The notes: generated from the letters alone by a model not told the origin. Numbered from the stretch's first letter, positions 31,298 to 42,833 are shown. The stretch is DNA of 64,000 nt from Channallabes apus (GCA_030522415.1 CM060121.1:21560642-21624641); one strand, 5' to 3'. Program-made: numbers and translations.

Positions 31298-31597
31298 TTA
31301 AAGAACAAAAACAAAGAAAAGGTGGTCGGAGCAGTCGTGACGGCAGCCGACCTCACTGGCGCCATCTTGGATCATCAGCAATGCAATTCAAAGCAAAGCC
31401 TGCGCTCTTTCATTCACACGCGAGAGCGATGGGTTTCCCGCCCCTGCGCTCGGTAATGTAACAGTCTGTGGAAAAATTCTGTACAGCAGAAGAAACTAAT
31501 TTAGGAAGCAGTCAAACAGTTCAGCGAGTGACACCAGGGTAACTGCAGACGAAAAGAAACTGATAGGGACAAGTCAAGACAAAGAATAAAGACAGAC
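31298..31597. other. Spacer with left arm of a short inverted repeat
   Basis: 31402-31456 (GCGCTCTTTCATTCACACGC...) is repeated inverted at 32176-32230. The rest (31300-31400) shows CpG-containing sequence GTCGTGACGGCAGCCGACC with no coding frame I trust. Confidence 0.5.
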
Positions 31598-31850
31598 AGA
31601 CAGACAGACAGATACTTTATTGATTCAGAAGGAAATTCCAGATATCCAGCAGCAATAGAGACAGTAACAGTAAGACAGGTTATAGACTGCACACTGTATA
31701 TCTTACAGTCAGTAGACACAGGGTCATGTGGGAACTGACCAGTGGTACTAGTGCAATGATGTACAAAAACTACAAGATATATAAAAAGGGTATAAATAAA
31801 AAATATAAATTACAATAAAAAAGAGAAATGGGGTTAATTGCAGTGAAGCC
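31598..31850 (-). repeat. LINE 3' tail with GACA repeat
   Basis: (GACA)n followed by GATACTTTATTGATTCAGAAGG, the 3' terminal signature of a fish LINE (TTTATTGAT...GAAGGAAATT), in antisense. It is not the tail of the ORF at 28754-31297, because the orientation would place that tail to the left. Confidence 0.65.
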
Positions 31851-32230
31851 ATTGATGTACAATTTTATATGCGACAAAGTCACAGTGCGACAGGTATTAA
31901 TTTATCCAAGACTTATGACTTCATACTAAATATTAAACTGAAATGTTGAAATTGCATGCATAAAATAGTGACAAAAATGTGTTTATTTATTTATTTATTT
32001 TATTTTAATCAGACTGACATTAAACCGTACTATCCACACTTTACGTTTTTCTTAATTACAAAATGTTTATGGTTACCTTAATTTATAAGCAATATAAATT
32101 TAACAAAGTGTAAACAGCATGTATGTTGTTGCTGCTGCTGAGAACATTTATCCCTTCTTGTTACTGAATGTGACTCTACCGAGTGCAGGGGCGGGAAACC
32201 CATCGCTCTCGCGTGTGAATGAAAGAGCGC

Positions 32231-34160
32231 CGGCTATGGAGCGATATCGCGGACAATATTCAAATGCAATTGCAAATTGCATTTGCAATTGCGTTTCCCA
32301 TATGTGGACGCACAAAGTGTGCCATAATTCAAATGCAATTGCAAACTTTGCATTACCGTTTGCTGATTCGCCTTCGCGAGCGCACACTGACTGCCAAATT
32401 TCAAATGAAAAAGAAAAGTCCATTTGCATTTGTATTTCCCAGGTCTTACACATCATGAACTTGTCATATTTAAACAGCAAAATCAATTACCACATTTGCT
32501 TTTTCACTTTCTCTGCGCCGCGCGTCAAGCCGGCCAAAATTCAAACGCAATCGCTAATCCATTTGCAATTGCATTTCCAACACGTTACACAGAAACCTGT
32601 CAATCAGCGTCAGGGGCGGGTCTATACTGTGGGGCGGGATTGTATGGGGAGTGACGTCACTCGCAGTCGCCGACCAAGAGGGGGATATTTGAGCAATGGA
32701 GGTGAACCGAGATTATCTCATTTGTTTATCAAGAAATAAACACACAAAAATGACAAATCGCATATTTTCTTGCTCCGGAGTGGACAGAGAAGTTTTTACA
32801 AATAAAAATATTTTTAGATCTTCTCCTGTTACAGCCTGCTGGAGCTAAATTTTTCAGAAACGCTGCGTACCGGTGCTATGCGCTAAAATGCCTCCCTGCC
32901 ACTGATTGCACCTCCAACATAACCTCTATCAAATATTATATTACAACATAAATTAATAGGTTTATCATTTACAAATTGCACCAAACGAATTTGATTATAA
33001 AATAATCTATATAAAAAAACACATGTAGTATAGGGGGAAAATATATTAATTATATATTTTTTTCATATACAACCCCTGGCAAAAATTATGGAATCACCCC
33101 TCTCAGAAGATGTTCATTCAAATGTTTAATTGTGTAGAAAAAAAAACAAGCTCATACATGCCACAAAACTATTTTCACTCAACAATCCAAACTTCTGGCT
33201 GTATAAAACACTTTTTAAAAAAACAAAGAAAGATAACTACTGTATAGTCAATGACAACTATTTTGAATCTTGAATATCTTGAATCCTCTGAGGCCTGGAT
33301 TTAACTAATGTCAAACAGTATACTTCATCAGTCTGTCTCCAGCTTTGTCTTATTGCAGTTGCCAGATCAGCTTTGCAGGTTGGAGCCTTGTCGTTGACCA
33401 TTTTCTTTAATTTCCACCGCAGATTTTAAATTGGATTAAGGTCTGGACTATTTGCAGGCCATGCCATTGACATTATATGTATTTCCTGTAGGAATGTTTT
33501 CACAGATTTTGCCCTATGGCACGATGCATTATCATCCTGAAAAATGATGCTACCATCACCAAACATCCTTTCAATTGATGGAATAAGAAAAGTGTCCAAA
33601 ATCTCAACATAAACTTGTGCATTTATAGAAGATGTAATGACTGTCATGTCTCCCATACCTTTACCTCAAATATTGCTCAAATATCCCCCTCTTGGTCGGC
33701 GACTGCGAGTGACGTCACTCCCCATACAATCCCGCCCCACAGTATAGACCCGCCCCTGATGCTGATTGACAGGTTTCTGTGTAACGTGTTGGAAATGCAA
33801 TTGCAAATGGATTAGCGATTGCGTTTGAATTTTGGCCGGCTTGACGCGCGGCGCAGATAAAGTGAAAAAGCAAATGTGGTAATTGATTTTTCTGTTTAAA
33901 TATGACAGGTTCATGACGTGTAAGACCTGGGAAATACAAATGCAAATGGACTTTTCTTTTTCATTTGAAATTTGGCAGTCAGTGTACGCTCGCCAAGGCG
34001 AAACAGCAAACGGTAATGCAAAGTTTGCAATTGCATTTGAATTATGGCACACTTTGTGCGTCCACATATGGGAAACGCAATTGCAAATGCTTTTTCACTT
34101 TGCAAATGCAATTTGCAATTGCATTTGAATATTGTCCGCGATATATCGCTCCATAGCCGG
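32231..34160. mobile_element. Inverted-repeat element with octamer-rich, CRE-bearing arms
   Basis: Arms 32231-32697 and 33672-34160 are inverted copies (right arm ~22 bp longer). Both start CGGCTATGGAGCGATAT and hold many words of the type ATTTGCAATTGCAT, a TGACGTCA (32652-32659; 33710-33717) and GGGCGGG boxes. Frames on opposite strands across both arms are mirror images and not genes. The loop contains unclassified AT-rich DNA and a Tc1 fragment. Confidence 0.75.
33070..33665 (-). mobile_element. Tc1-like fragment, one end and part of transposase
   Basis: Left end CAACCCCTGGCAAAAATTAT (after TA) is a known type of Tc1 terminus. 33426-33656 minus encodes QDDNASCHRAKSVKTFLQE and WPANSPDLNPI (catalytic region). 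The N-terminal half and the other terminus are missing; the inverted-repeat arm starts directly at 33672. Confidence 0.8.
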
Positions 34161-34187
34161 CTTTGCTTTAAATATAGCGTTTATTGC

Positions 34188-34782
34188 AGAGGGGTGATTT
34201 TAACAATTTACACCCTTTATTGTGCAACTGGCAACCCAGCCTGTTAGTTTCTGGGAAGTAGACTGCAGAGGGACCAGGAAGCACACTTTAAAGTGCACTG
34301 CGGCACGTTCAGCAGCACGCGGCACTCCACTGCTCTTCCTGTGATATCCCGGATGTGAAGACCAGCATTTTAGCGACCTGAATTTTGTTACCTGAATTTT
34401 AGCGACCTGGATTTTATTACCTGAATTTTTACTACCTGAATTTTGTTACCTGTATTTTTACTACCTGAATTTTGTTACTTGAATTTGTAAGATTGTATTT
34501 TTAACACCTGAAAATATTTTTGAACAGCAATTTCTTAACTTGAGTACTTTTGCGTTGAATTTTAAATGCTTTAATTACATTTTCACTTGAAATATACAAC
34601 CACAATAAATTGCAGTGGCAAAAATTTAAAACACTGTAAATGCTCTAAGAATTTTTTTCAATTCAGGTCAAATTGCAATGCAGAAAAATTCAAACATTTT
34701 TATTTCAACATGTTTTTTTCAGTTCATGTAATTCAACCTGCTATTTTGCTTTCAGGAATTTTGGCACTAATATACTTCCATA
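34188..34782. repeat. Right inverted arm of the large element
   Basis: Inverted counterpart of 28191-28757; shares GTGCAACTGGCAACCCAGCC, the CATCCGGG segment and the subterminal array. Followed by GAAAAG. Confidence 0.85.
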
Positions 34783-34788
34783 GAAAAG

Positions 34789-34959
34789 CACCTAAAGAGT
34801 CCCCAAAAGTCAGATAGTTTTGGACATGACTAAAAAGAATATGCAGTAAGGTTACTAATTTGATTCCACAGCAAAGACAAGTTGGGTCGAAATCAGTCAA
34901 GTATTTTGTTGAATCTTGAATTGAATGAGATTATTCCTACTGTAGCATTAATTAATGAT
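34789..34959. other. Short stretch with nothing recognised
   Basis: AT-rich, ends with the left target duplication of the Rex3 element. Confidence 0.5.
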
Positions 34960-34972
34960 GAGTATAAATTGA

Positions 34973-36610
34973 CGGCAAACCCCTCCACCACGATAATGTG
35001 ATGGTTCAAGGAGGGGTGAACATGCCTTCCGATGAGGAAGCAGAGTCTGGGGACATAGAGGTGGACTCTTTCATCTCTGGGGGCCGAGGTCGCCGAGGTA
35101 CTCAAAACGCTCCGTGGTGGCGGGGCCCCGGGGGTGGATGAGATCCGCCCGGAGTTCCTCAAGGCTCTGGATGTTGTAGGGCTGTCATGTTTGACACGTC
35201 TCTGCAACATTGCATGGACTTTGGGGACAGTGCCTCTGGACTGGCAAACCGGGGTGGTGGTCCCCCTCTTCAAGAAGGGGGACCGGAGAGTGTGTTCCAA
35301 CTACAGAGGGATCACACTTCTCAGCCTCCCCGGGAAAGTCTACTCAGGGGTCCTGGAAAGGAGGGTCCGTTGTATAGTCGAACCTTGGATTCAGGAGGAG
35401 CAGTGTGGTTTTCGTCCAGGTCGCGGAACAGTGGACCAGCTCTTCACCCTTAGCAGGGTCCTGGAGGGGGCATTGGAGTTTGCCCAACCAGTCTACCAGT
35501 CTGTGGACTTGGAGAAGGCATTCGACCGTGTCCCTCGGGGAGTCCTGTGGGGGGTACTCCAGGAGTATGGGATATCGGATTCCCTGTTAAGGGCTGTCCG
35601 GTCCCTGTACAACCAGTGTCGGAGCATGGTCCGCATTGCCGGTAGTAAGTTGGACCTGTTTCCGGTGAGAGTAGGACTCCGACAGGGCTGCCCTTTGTCA
35701 CCGATCCTGTTCATAATTTTTATGGACAGGATTTCTAGGCGCAGCCAGGGCGTTGAGGGGGTACAGTTTGGTGGGCTCAGGATTGGGTCACTGCTTTTTG
35801 CAGATGACGTTGTTCTGTTGGCCTCATCACCCTGTGACCTACAGCTCTCACTGGATAGGTTCGCAGCCGAGTGTGAAGCGGCTGGGATGAGAATCATCAC
35901 CTCCAAATCTGAGGCCATGGTCCTCAGCCGGAAAAGGGTGGAGTGCCCTCTCAGGGTTGGGAGTGAGATCCTGCCCCAAGTGGAGGAGTTTAAGTATCTC
36001 GGGGTCTTGTACACGAGTGAGGATAAAATGGAACGGGAGATCGACAGGTGGATCGGGTCAGCGTCTGCAGTGATGCGGGCTCTGTGTCGGTCCGTCGTGG
36101 TGAAGAAGGAGCTGAGCCAAAAGGCAAAGCTCTCAATTTACCAGCCGATCTACGTTCCTACCCTCACCTATGGTCATGAGCTGGGGGGAGTGACCGAAAG
36201 AACAAGATCGCGAACACAAGCAGCCGAAATGAGTTTCCTCCGCAGGGTGTCTGGGCTCTACCTTAGAGATAGGGTGAGAAGCTCAGTCATCCGGGAGGGG
36301 CTCAGAGTAGAGCCGCTGCTCCTCCGCATCGAGAGGAGCCAGATGAGGTAGCTTGGGCATCTATTTAGGATGCCCCCTGGACGCCTACCTTGTGAGGTGT
36401 TCCGGACATGCCCCACCGGAAAGAGACCCCGGGGAAGACCCAGGACACGCTGGAGGAACTATGTCTCTCGGCTGGCCTGGGAACGCCTTGGGATCCCCCC
36501 GGAAGAGCTGGAAGAAGTGGCCAGGGAGAGGGAAGTCTGGGCATCCCTGCTGAAGCTGCTGCCCCCACGACCCGACCTCGGATAAGCGGAAGAAAATGGA
36601 TGGATGGATG
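34973..36610 (+). mobile_element. Rex3 (RTE-clade LINE), 5'-truncated
   Basis: Flanked by a 13-bp duplication GAGTATAAATTGA (34960-34972 and 36611-36623). Ends with GGATAAGCGGAAGAAAATGG and a GATG repeat, the usual Rex3 tail. Truncated before the endonuclease, as normal for LINE insertion. Confidence 0.95.
35134..36351 (+). pseudogene. Rex3 reverse transcriptase
   Basis: 405 residues to a TAG (36349-36351) where the family has Trp; the frame continues after it (LGHLFRMPPGRLPCEVFR, TGKRPRGRPRTRWRNYVSRL) to a natural stop near 36582. RT boxes: GVVVPLFKKGDRRVCSNYRG, EEQCGFRPGRGTVDQLF, SVDLEKAFDRVPRGVLW, GLRQGCPLSPILF, LLFADDVVLLAS. One nonsense mutation apart from the 5' truncation, so a fairly young copy. 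Confidence 0.9.
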
Positions 36611-36719
36611 GAGTATAAATTGAAAGCAGGGAAAAGTGAGGGAAAATTAGAAAAATGCTTATGAATAAAGTTCAGTAAAAGGATGAGTAAAGGATGCACA
36701 TGTGTTATCTATGTATAGT

Positions 36720-37360
36720 TGGCCAACTGTGATTAATCCATGATCCCTCCAAATGTTAAAGGCCTCATCCAACAAAGAAGGTTGAAATAATATGTTGCAC
36801 AAAAAAAAAAACAGTGCTGTAAAACAAGGGTCCTTAAGTCCTAATGTATGATGAAACTGAGCCCAGATCCTGAATGACTTTGTAACATCTAGATTTTTTG
36901 ACTGGTGTATTTAGAGGAAACGGGTGTACAAAGGAAGGATGTTAAAGTTGCAGGAGGGCAAGAGGCAGCTTCCTTCAGCACCCATTGGAATTTCTGAAAT
37001 GCCATGATTGACCCAAAATAGCAAATTCTTAATCTTTGCAGACTGATAATGTGTTTGATAATTTGGCAGAGTCAAGTCACCCAGGCATTTTGAATTCATA
37101 AAATGATTTTGACAAAAAAAAAAAAAAAAAGATTTAGTTATAAATATAGGAAGGCACTGAAATAAATACAGACATTTAGGGAGCATTTACATGCTAGATA
37201 GGAATAAAAACTTAATATAGTTATGAAAATGTTTATTGTTGGATTTAAACAAGCCAGAATGTTTACAAGTGATCTGAACTGCCAAACACTGAAAACGATT
37301 GCTGAATATGAAATCTGAAGAAAAGTGGTATTTAGAGCAAAAATCCTTCTTTTATCCAAG
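36720..37360 (-). pseudogene. L1/Tx1-like LINE ORF2, C-terminal remnant
   Basis: Minus strand reads KCLGDLTLPNYQTHYQSAKI then KNLLFW, matching the GGLGLPN...YYWAA...ILFW block near the end of L1-clade ORF2. An A-run at 37113-37131 interrupts it. Adjacent frames (37138-37359) have no clear motif. Very decayed. Confidence 0.55.
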
Positions 37361-38305
37361 TTTAACTTATATCCTATTAAAAAAATAAAAGATTCAAGAA
37401 AAAAGTGTTTAAGGAATTAAAATAAGAGGGTTAGATAAAAATAAAAGATGCTTTCCAAGAAATAAATTTAATCACTTCTGCTGGCATTTCGAACTTGTGC
37501 TCAGCGTTGCTATAGGTGATTGAAATCCAGTTAAACCTCTCAACCCGTATCTCACATCAGACCAAGCCCTCAGCACTCGCTTAACATTATTTCAGGAGGG
37601 AAATCCAGAAAGATATGGGCATTTTTATTCTTGAATTTTTAAATTCACTGGAAAAGAGATTTCAGGTCCATACACTCGAGTAAGGAGCAGTAGTCTTGTT
37701 TTACAAGGAAACAACCGTAAGTTCTAGCACCTGCAAACTAGTCATCCCCTATGAAGTTGACTAGTCAATCTCTCCTTGTGCACTTTCATATTAAATTTTA
37801 CCACCACTATGCATCTCCTCTTGCAGATATGATGTTTTTCTTTGAAATTCAGCTGCGTGTGTCAACCTTTAGATGTATTTTGGTTTCCAAAGATTTAATT
37901 GCAGCAATAATTGCAGTGCCGTCAATTGTGGCGGTCTTGTCTTTGTCTAGTTTTGGTGCAGATCCGCTAAGGCTAGTTGATTCTACTGCTTGCTTGTCAT
38001 TTTAAGCAAGAAAAGCAGAATAACAGCAAGCAAAACTGTTAATAAGTGCTGACAGCAATAAAGTTACATTGTAAATTGTTTAAAGAAAAATTAGTTAGAA
38101 TTAGTCTGCAGGGTTTCTGACCTTGCAGCCTCACATAGTTAATGCTAAACCGAATGTTAAAGACAAATAAAATAACAAATAGCATCTTGTTTAAAGTACT
38201 CAACGTAGAGGACACACAAGCACATTCGCACTAGTCTGGGACAATTTAAAAGTCTGTTTAGCTACTGTCTGTTTTTGGCTGTATGGAAATTATTTGAAAA
38301 TGAAG
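37361..38305. other. AT-rich stretch with nothing recognised
   Basis: No convincing frame or internal repeat. Small open frames here (for example 37751-38005) lack any motif and have no codon or homology support. Confidence 0.5.
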
Positions 38306-38373
38306 AAACCCACACAGCAGAGTAACCAGAGCAGTTCCCTTTCAAAGTCTACACTCGATGCTGCGTGAAAACG

Positions 38374-39290
38374 CTATGGGAACGAGAGTACCAACGCCGC
38401 CTCACTGCAAGTGTCTGGACCCCAAGGTTGTGTAGCATGTGCGCACAAGGCAGAGAAGTTCTCAGAACTATGTCTGGGAAGCTGACTCAAGGACCCATGA
38501 GCCCGGAGTGGCATGAACATCCAGACTATAAAATCTAACAAATGTGTGCGAAGAGGACAACCTGCCGCATCACACACTTGCTGCAGGGGAATACCTCTTG
38601 CCAGCGCAATATATGAGGTGATCCCCCTGGTTGAATGAGCCCTAATTCCTAGAGGCGAAGTGATTTCCATGCGCCTCATAGGAGAGAGCAATAGCATCTC
38701 TCATCCAGTGTGACAAGGTCTGCCATAACATATGAAAGCTGCTCTGACTTACGCCACTGGCTGGTGTGGTGGACGTAAATCTGAAGAGCATGTACTGGAC
38801 ACAGTAAGTGAAGTCTCTCCTGCTCCGAAGCTGTAAAAGGCTACAGAAAGCTTCAAGAACAACAGGGTGCATGGTTGAGAATGGAACTTTCGGAAGATTC
38901 GGTGAGGATGCAAAATGGCCTTGACTAGCCCAGGGGCAAAGTCTAGGCACAATGGGGAGACTGACAAGATGTGCAGATCTCCAATCCTCTTCAGAGAGGC
39001 AACGGCCATCAGAAAAACCATCTTAAGGGTCAGAAACCTGACAGGCGCTGACTCTAGTGGTTCGAAAGGGGTGTCAATTAGACCTTCGAGCACGATAGAT
39101 AAATCCCACGAAGGAACCGTGGCTCTACTCGGTGAACGCCATCAATCAGAACGTGGCAGGCTGAACTAGCAGCTACGTACATCCTGAGAGTAATAGGGCA
39201 CAAGCCCGAGGACAACTTTGCCTGCAGAAACTCCAGTACTGAAACAATTCGGCAGTGGACTGGGTCTACCTGCTTCGTCATGCACCAACT
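38374..39290 (-). pseudogene. DIRS1 tyrosine recombinase
   Basis: Pieces in three frames: VDPVHCRIVSVLEFLQAKLS (core-binding start), LTLKMVFLMAVASLKRIGDL (with the first catalytic Arg), then RAHSTRGITSYIALARGIPL (H-x-x-R box) and VCDAAGC. The catalytic Tyr region is decayed. Would join circular element DNA to the genome. Confidence 0.85.
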
Positions 39291-39693
39291 TTCAAATACA
39301 TTCCATTTGAGGGCATAAGCTCTTCTAGTGGGGGGAGCCCTAGCACTTAGAATAGTCTCAATTACGCTGGCTAGAAAACCAGCTTGACTTAGTTGGTCCC
39401 GTTCAGGGCCGAACGTGAAGGTTCCAAAGCTCGGGCCGGGGATGAAATATTGTCCCCTGCGCCTGAGACAGAAGATCCCTCCTCACTGGAATCACCATAG
39501 TGAGCCGTCGAGGAGAGATACTGGATCCGCGAACCGCACTCTGGTCGGCCAACAGGGCGTTATCAATAAGAGGCGCAAACGCTGTTGACGGACCCTCGCC
39601 AAGACTTCCGGGAGCAGAACTATCAAAAACGCATAAAGGCGTAACCTGGGCCACGTATGGGCCAAGGCATCCAGACATCCAGGAGCTGGAAGA

Positions 39694-39821
39694 GTCAGAG
39701 AGTAGTAAAGGGGACATTTGCTGTTCTTGCGAGGCAAAGAGGTCCACCTCTGCTACAGTCAGAGAGTAGTAAAGGGGACATTTGCTGTTCTTGCGAGGCA
39801 AAGAGGTCCACCTCTGCTACA
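39694..39821. repeat. 64-bp exact tandem duplication in DIRS1
   Basis: GTCAGAGAGTAGTAAAGGGG and the following 44 bases occur at 39694 and again at 39758 without a difference that I can see, so the duplication is recent relative to the element. Confidence 0.9.
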
Positions 39822-39972
39822 TGAAATCTCTCCCAGATTGACTGACTACTTCGGGGTGGAGTTTTCATTTCCCGTGTGTCAGAGCTTGACTGGACAGTAC
39901 AACTGCTCCTACATTCATATGCCCTGGAATGTAAATCGCCCTGAGGGACAGGAACCTGGTGCGCTAGCTTAT

Positions 39973-41203
39973 TTAGCAGAGAGAGCACAGTCTGCCCTGG
40001 CAATTAATATATGAGACTGCCGTAGTGTTGTCCACCCGCACTAGGACATGGTAGCCTCTCAACTGCTGGAGGAAGTGCTTTAGGGCCAGAAATAGAGCCA
40101 TCATTTTGAGGCAATTGATGTGCCGCACGAGAAGCTGGCCTCTCCAGCTCCCTTGAGCTGGACGGTCATCTAAGACCGCACCCCAGCCCATGAGGGAAGC
40201 GTCTGTCGTTAGCATCTGCGATGACAAGACGAACTTAGAGTGGGACCCAGAGTCAGAAACCGGGGTCTGAACCACATAGGAAGGGTACGAAGCCCCTGGC
40301 GCGTAACCCTAATTGGGGATTGGCCGCTGAATTAAATCCCCTGGTTCTTAGCCACAACTTAAATGCTCTCATGTGCAGAAGGCCCAAAGGTGTCACCATG
40401 GATACAGCTGCCAAGAGAGATAAGATTTCTGAAAGTGATGAACAGTCACTTTCTGGTCTAGCTTGATTTCCTTGAGGGTATTGAGAATGGATTAGACATG
40501 AGCGGGAGACAGCTGTGCCCGCCTTACGATCAAATCCCATGTGACACCCAAATATGTTGTCCTCTAAAACAGGAAAGAGCACGCTTTTCGTGGCGTTGGG
40601 TCTCAATCCTAAGAAACAAGATGAGCTAGGATGACATCCTGATGTTGAAGTGCTAGCTACTGAGACTGGGCCAGCCAGTTTTCTATATGATGCAAATACG
40701 GATGCCCTAGAGTCATAACAGCCAGAACTGTTTTTCCATGCATTTTGTGTATGTGTTGTGGCAATATGTCTATGTGAAAGTATGCGTCCTTCAGACCGAT
40801 TGTCACAAATCAATCGCTTGGTAGGATTTGAGAACAATGACTTTGACAGTCAACATTTTGAAGCTGTATTTATTTATTTTTAGATAGCGGTTCAGCCCGC
40901 AAAAATAAAAAAATTGGATGCAGCCCCCCGTTCCTCTTGGAACCCAAGAGATACCGACTGTAGTAGCCTGACTCTTTGTCTGGTAGGGAAACATGTTCTA
41001 TGGCCCTTATTCCTAGCAACTTCTGTCAGCAGTTGCACCCTTTCCGGTCTCACGGACGTATAGACCACGCCGTTGAAATGCAGATGGTGATGTGAGAACT
41101 GAATCCTGTAACCTTTTTCTACAGTCTTTAATACCCAGGGAGATATGCCTGGCAGTAGCTTCCACGCTTCCAGTTTCTCCGAAATGGGTACAAGTCTTAG
41201 CAC
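39973..41203 (-). pseudogene. DIRS1 reverse transcriptase and RNase H
   Basis: RNase H part: LTTDASLMGWGAVLDDRPAQ, LVRHINCLKMMALFLALKHF, VLVRVDNTTAVSYINCQG, clear DIRS1 signatures. RT part is scattered over frames: LPGISPWVLKTVEKGYRIQF, and the region encoding the aspartates is seen only in shifted frames (40253-40837). Confidence 0.8.
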
Positions 41204-41344
41204 TTCAGTTGCATGGGGGTGTTAGTGGTTCGGCATCTTGGAGTACAGCAGGATATGACCGAAGGACTAACGTGCTGTTGGAGACCGGTATTGTCCGAAA
41301 CCCCAAAGGCGGCGGAGCCTAAACACCGACCCCCTGGGGGTGCC

Positions 41345-41911
41345 AGGGAGGGCACCTTCTTATATGAAAGTTCTCCCCAAGTTCTCCCACACCACCCCAC
41401 TCTTCCGCTCCCTGCACTGGCTTCCTGTAGCTGCCCGCATCAAATTCAAAATTGTGATGCTTGCCTACAAAGCTAAAAATGGCCCAGCACCCACTTACCT
41501 CTCTGCTCTAATCACACCACGCACTACACCACGTTCCCTCCGATCCTCCAGCACTGCTCGCCTCATCCCACCATCTCTCAGGGATCGAGGGCGGCATTCA
41601 TCCAAGCTCTTTTCTGTTCTAGCACCTAGGTGGTGGAATGAACTTCCTCTAGATGTCCGTACAGCAGAGACTTTGACTATCTTTAAACGACGACTCAAGA
41701 CGCATCTGTTTCTCCAGTACTTGGACTAACACCCCCCCCCCCAAAAAAAATCCCTCTTCCCAGTTGTGTTGGACTAATGGCACTTAATTATTAACCTAGT
41801 TAACCCAGTGTAAGTATGTATCCAGTGATGTAAACTTTAAAGCACTTTTTGTAAGTCGCTCTAGATAAGAGCGTCTGCCAAATGCCTAAATGTAAATGAT
41901 GTAAATGTAAA
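41345..41911 (+). mobile_element. 5'-truncated L2-group LINE with TAAATG tail
   Basis: 41340-41729 reads LHWLPVAARIKFKIVMLAYK and WWNELPLDVRTAETLTIFKR ending RLKTHLFLQYLD, the C-terminus of L2-group RT proteins. The 3' UTR ends TAAGTCGCTCTAGATAAGAG and a (TAAATG)n tail, standard in teleosts. Confidence 0.85.
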
Positions 41912-42194
41912 TGAAAGAATGTTACGCACCCCTCCCCCACAGTGTTTCTGTGTAGAGCAGAGAGAAAGTGTGTGTCTGTGTTTGTCTGTGAAGGCGAAAG
42001 TAGGAGGTTACTGTGTATGTGTGTGTGGCACGGTGTCCAGTGATGCGCGCCCACAGACAAAAAGAGCAGGCTGATACAGAGAGAAAATATGGATCTTTAA
42101 CCTCTCTAATGAGACTTGTTTTTGCTTTACACATGCACTGTACACACACGCATACAGACACAAAATAAAACGTGTTTTACGCGCACACACATGG
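41912..42194. other. GT-rich region, possibly a mariner-MITE relative
   Basis: CATACAGACACAAAATAAAA (42140-42170) also occurs inside the MITE at 25551-25940, suggesting a shared family, but no CAGTGGAACC terminus is found here. Confidence 0.35.
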
Positions 42195-42269
42195 TCACAG
42201 TGTTATAGTAAACAGTACATGCATGCAAGGATGTTGATTATACCAGTAAGAGTGATAATGGATAGCAGT

Positions 42270-42780
42270 GTTTGATCTGCAGTCATACTGTGGGTGATGA
42301 ATGATGCTTCTCTGTCTGGCAATCCGTTGGATGAATCTAAGTTTGCCGATTGCCAGTAGAACGGTACTTGTCTGACTACATTGTGCCATGTACCAAGACA
42401 TTTTGGACAATTTCATGCTCCCATCTTTATGGGAACAATGTTCCTATATGACTCTTCAACAATGCACAAAGCAAAAAGTGCAAAAATTTGGTGTGGAAGA
42501 AATTGACTGGTCTGCATGTTCCTGACCTCAACCCAAAGAATGCGAGCCAGGCCTTCTCATCGAACATCAGCGTCTAACCTAACAAATGTGCCTTGGAATT
42601 CTCTCTCAAACATTACCAAAAACACACTCCTAAACCTTGCGGAAAGCACCAGAAGAGCTGAAGCTGTTGTAGCTGCAAAAGGTGGGCCAACATCATATTA
42701 AACCCTATGGATTAAGAATTAGATGTTACTCAAATTCATAGGCATGTGAAGGTAGGTAAGTGAATACTTTTGGCAATATA
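42270..42780 (+). pseudogene. Tc1-like transposase remnant
   Basis: Plus strand: YQDILDNFMLPSLWEQ, then FGVEEIDW, MRARPSHRTSASNLTN, NTLLNLAEST and VVAAKGGPTSY, matching the C-terminal half of a common fish Tc1 transposase, with the NPIEHLW segment deleted. Ends with AATACTTTTGGCAATATA, the usual right terminus. Confidence 0.8.
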
Positions 42781-42833
42781 AACTAAATGCATAGAAGTTT
42801 GAACAACAGAATGCTGTTGCTAATGGGTCATAT

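Larger units (their letters stand above)
28191..34782. mobile_element. Large element with ~570-bp inverted terminal arms
   Basis: 28191-28757 recurs inverted at 34188-34782, starting TATGGAAGTATATTAGTGCC and ending with its reverse complement, at high identity. Flanked by GAAAAG (28185-28190, 34783-34788). Inside are a LINE ORF, a LINE 3' tail, two more inverted-repeat pairs and a Tc1 fragment, so the original core is unclear and no transposase of its own is visible. Long arms with a 6-bp duplication could suggest a Polinton or MULE-like origin; undecided. Confidence 0.7.
38310..41230 (-). mobile_element. DIRS1-like retrotransposon remnant
   Basis: Minus-strand order RT (41203 to 40253), RNase H (40275 to 39973), tyrosine recombinase (39290 to 38374) is that of DIRS1, which integrates with a recombinase instead of a DDE integrase. 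Frames are broken many times. 38310-38400 (CACACAGCAGAGTAACC, CACTCGATGCTGCGTGA) resembles the terminal region of fish DIRS1. Confidence 0.85.

Noticed and set aside
32119..34128. Open frames on both strands (up to 206 residues) with matching protein sequences
   Set aside because: They mirror each other because the arms are inverted repeats; composition is driven by the ATTTGCAATTGC words.
37751..38005. 84-residue frame in the unannotated stretch
   Set aside because: No homology signal, low complexity and no conserved context.
38374..38697. Bacteriophage-type integrase
   Set aside because: The HSTRG box and AAG motif with DIRS-type RNase H next to it show a DIRS1 recombinase.
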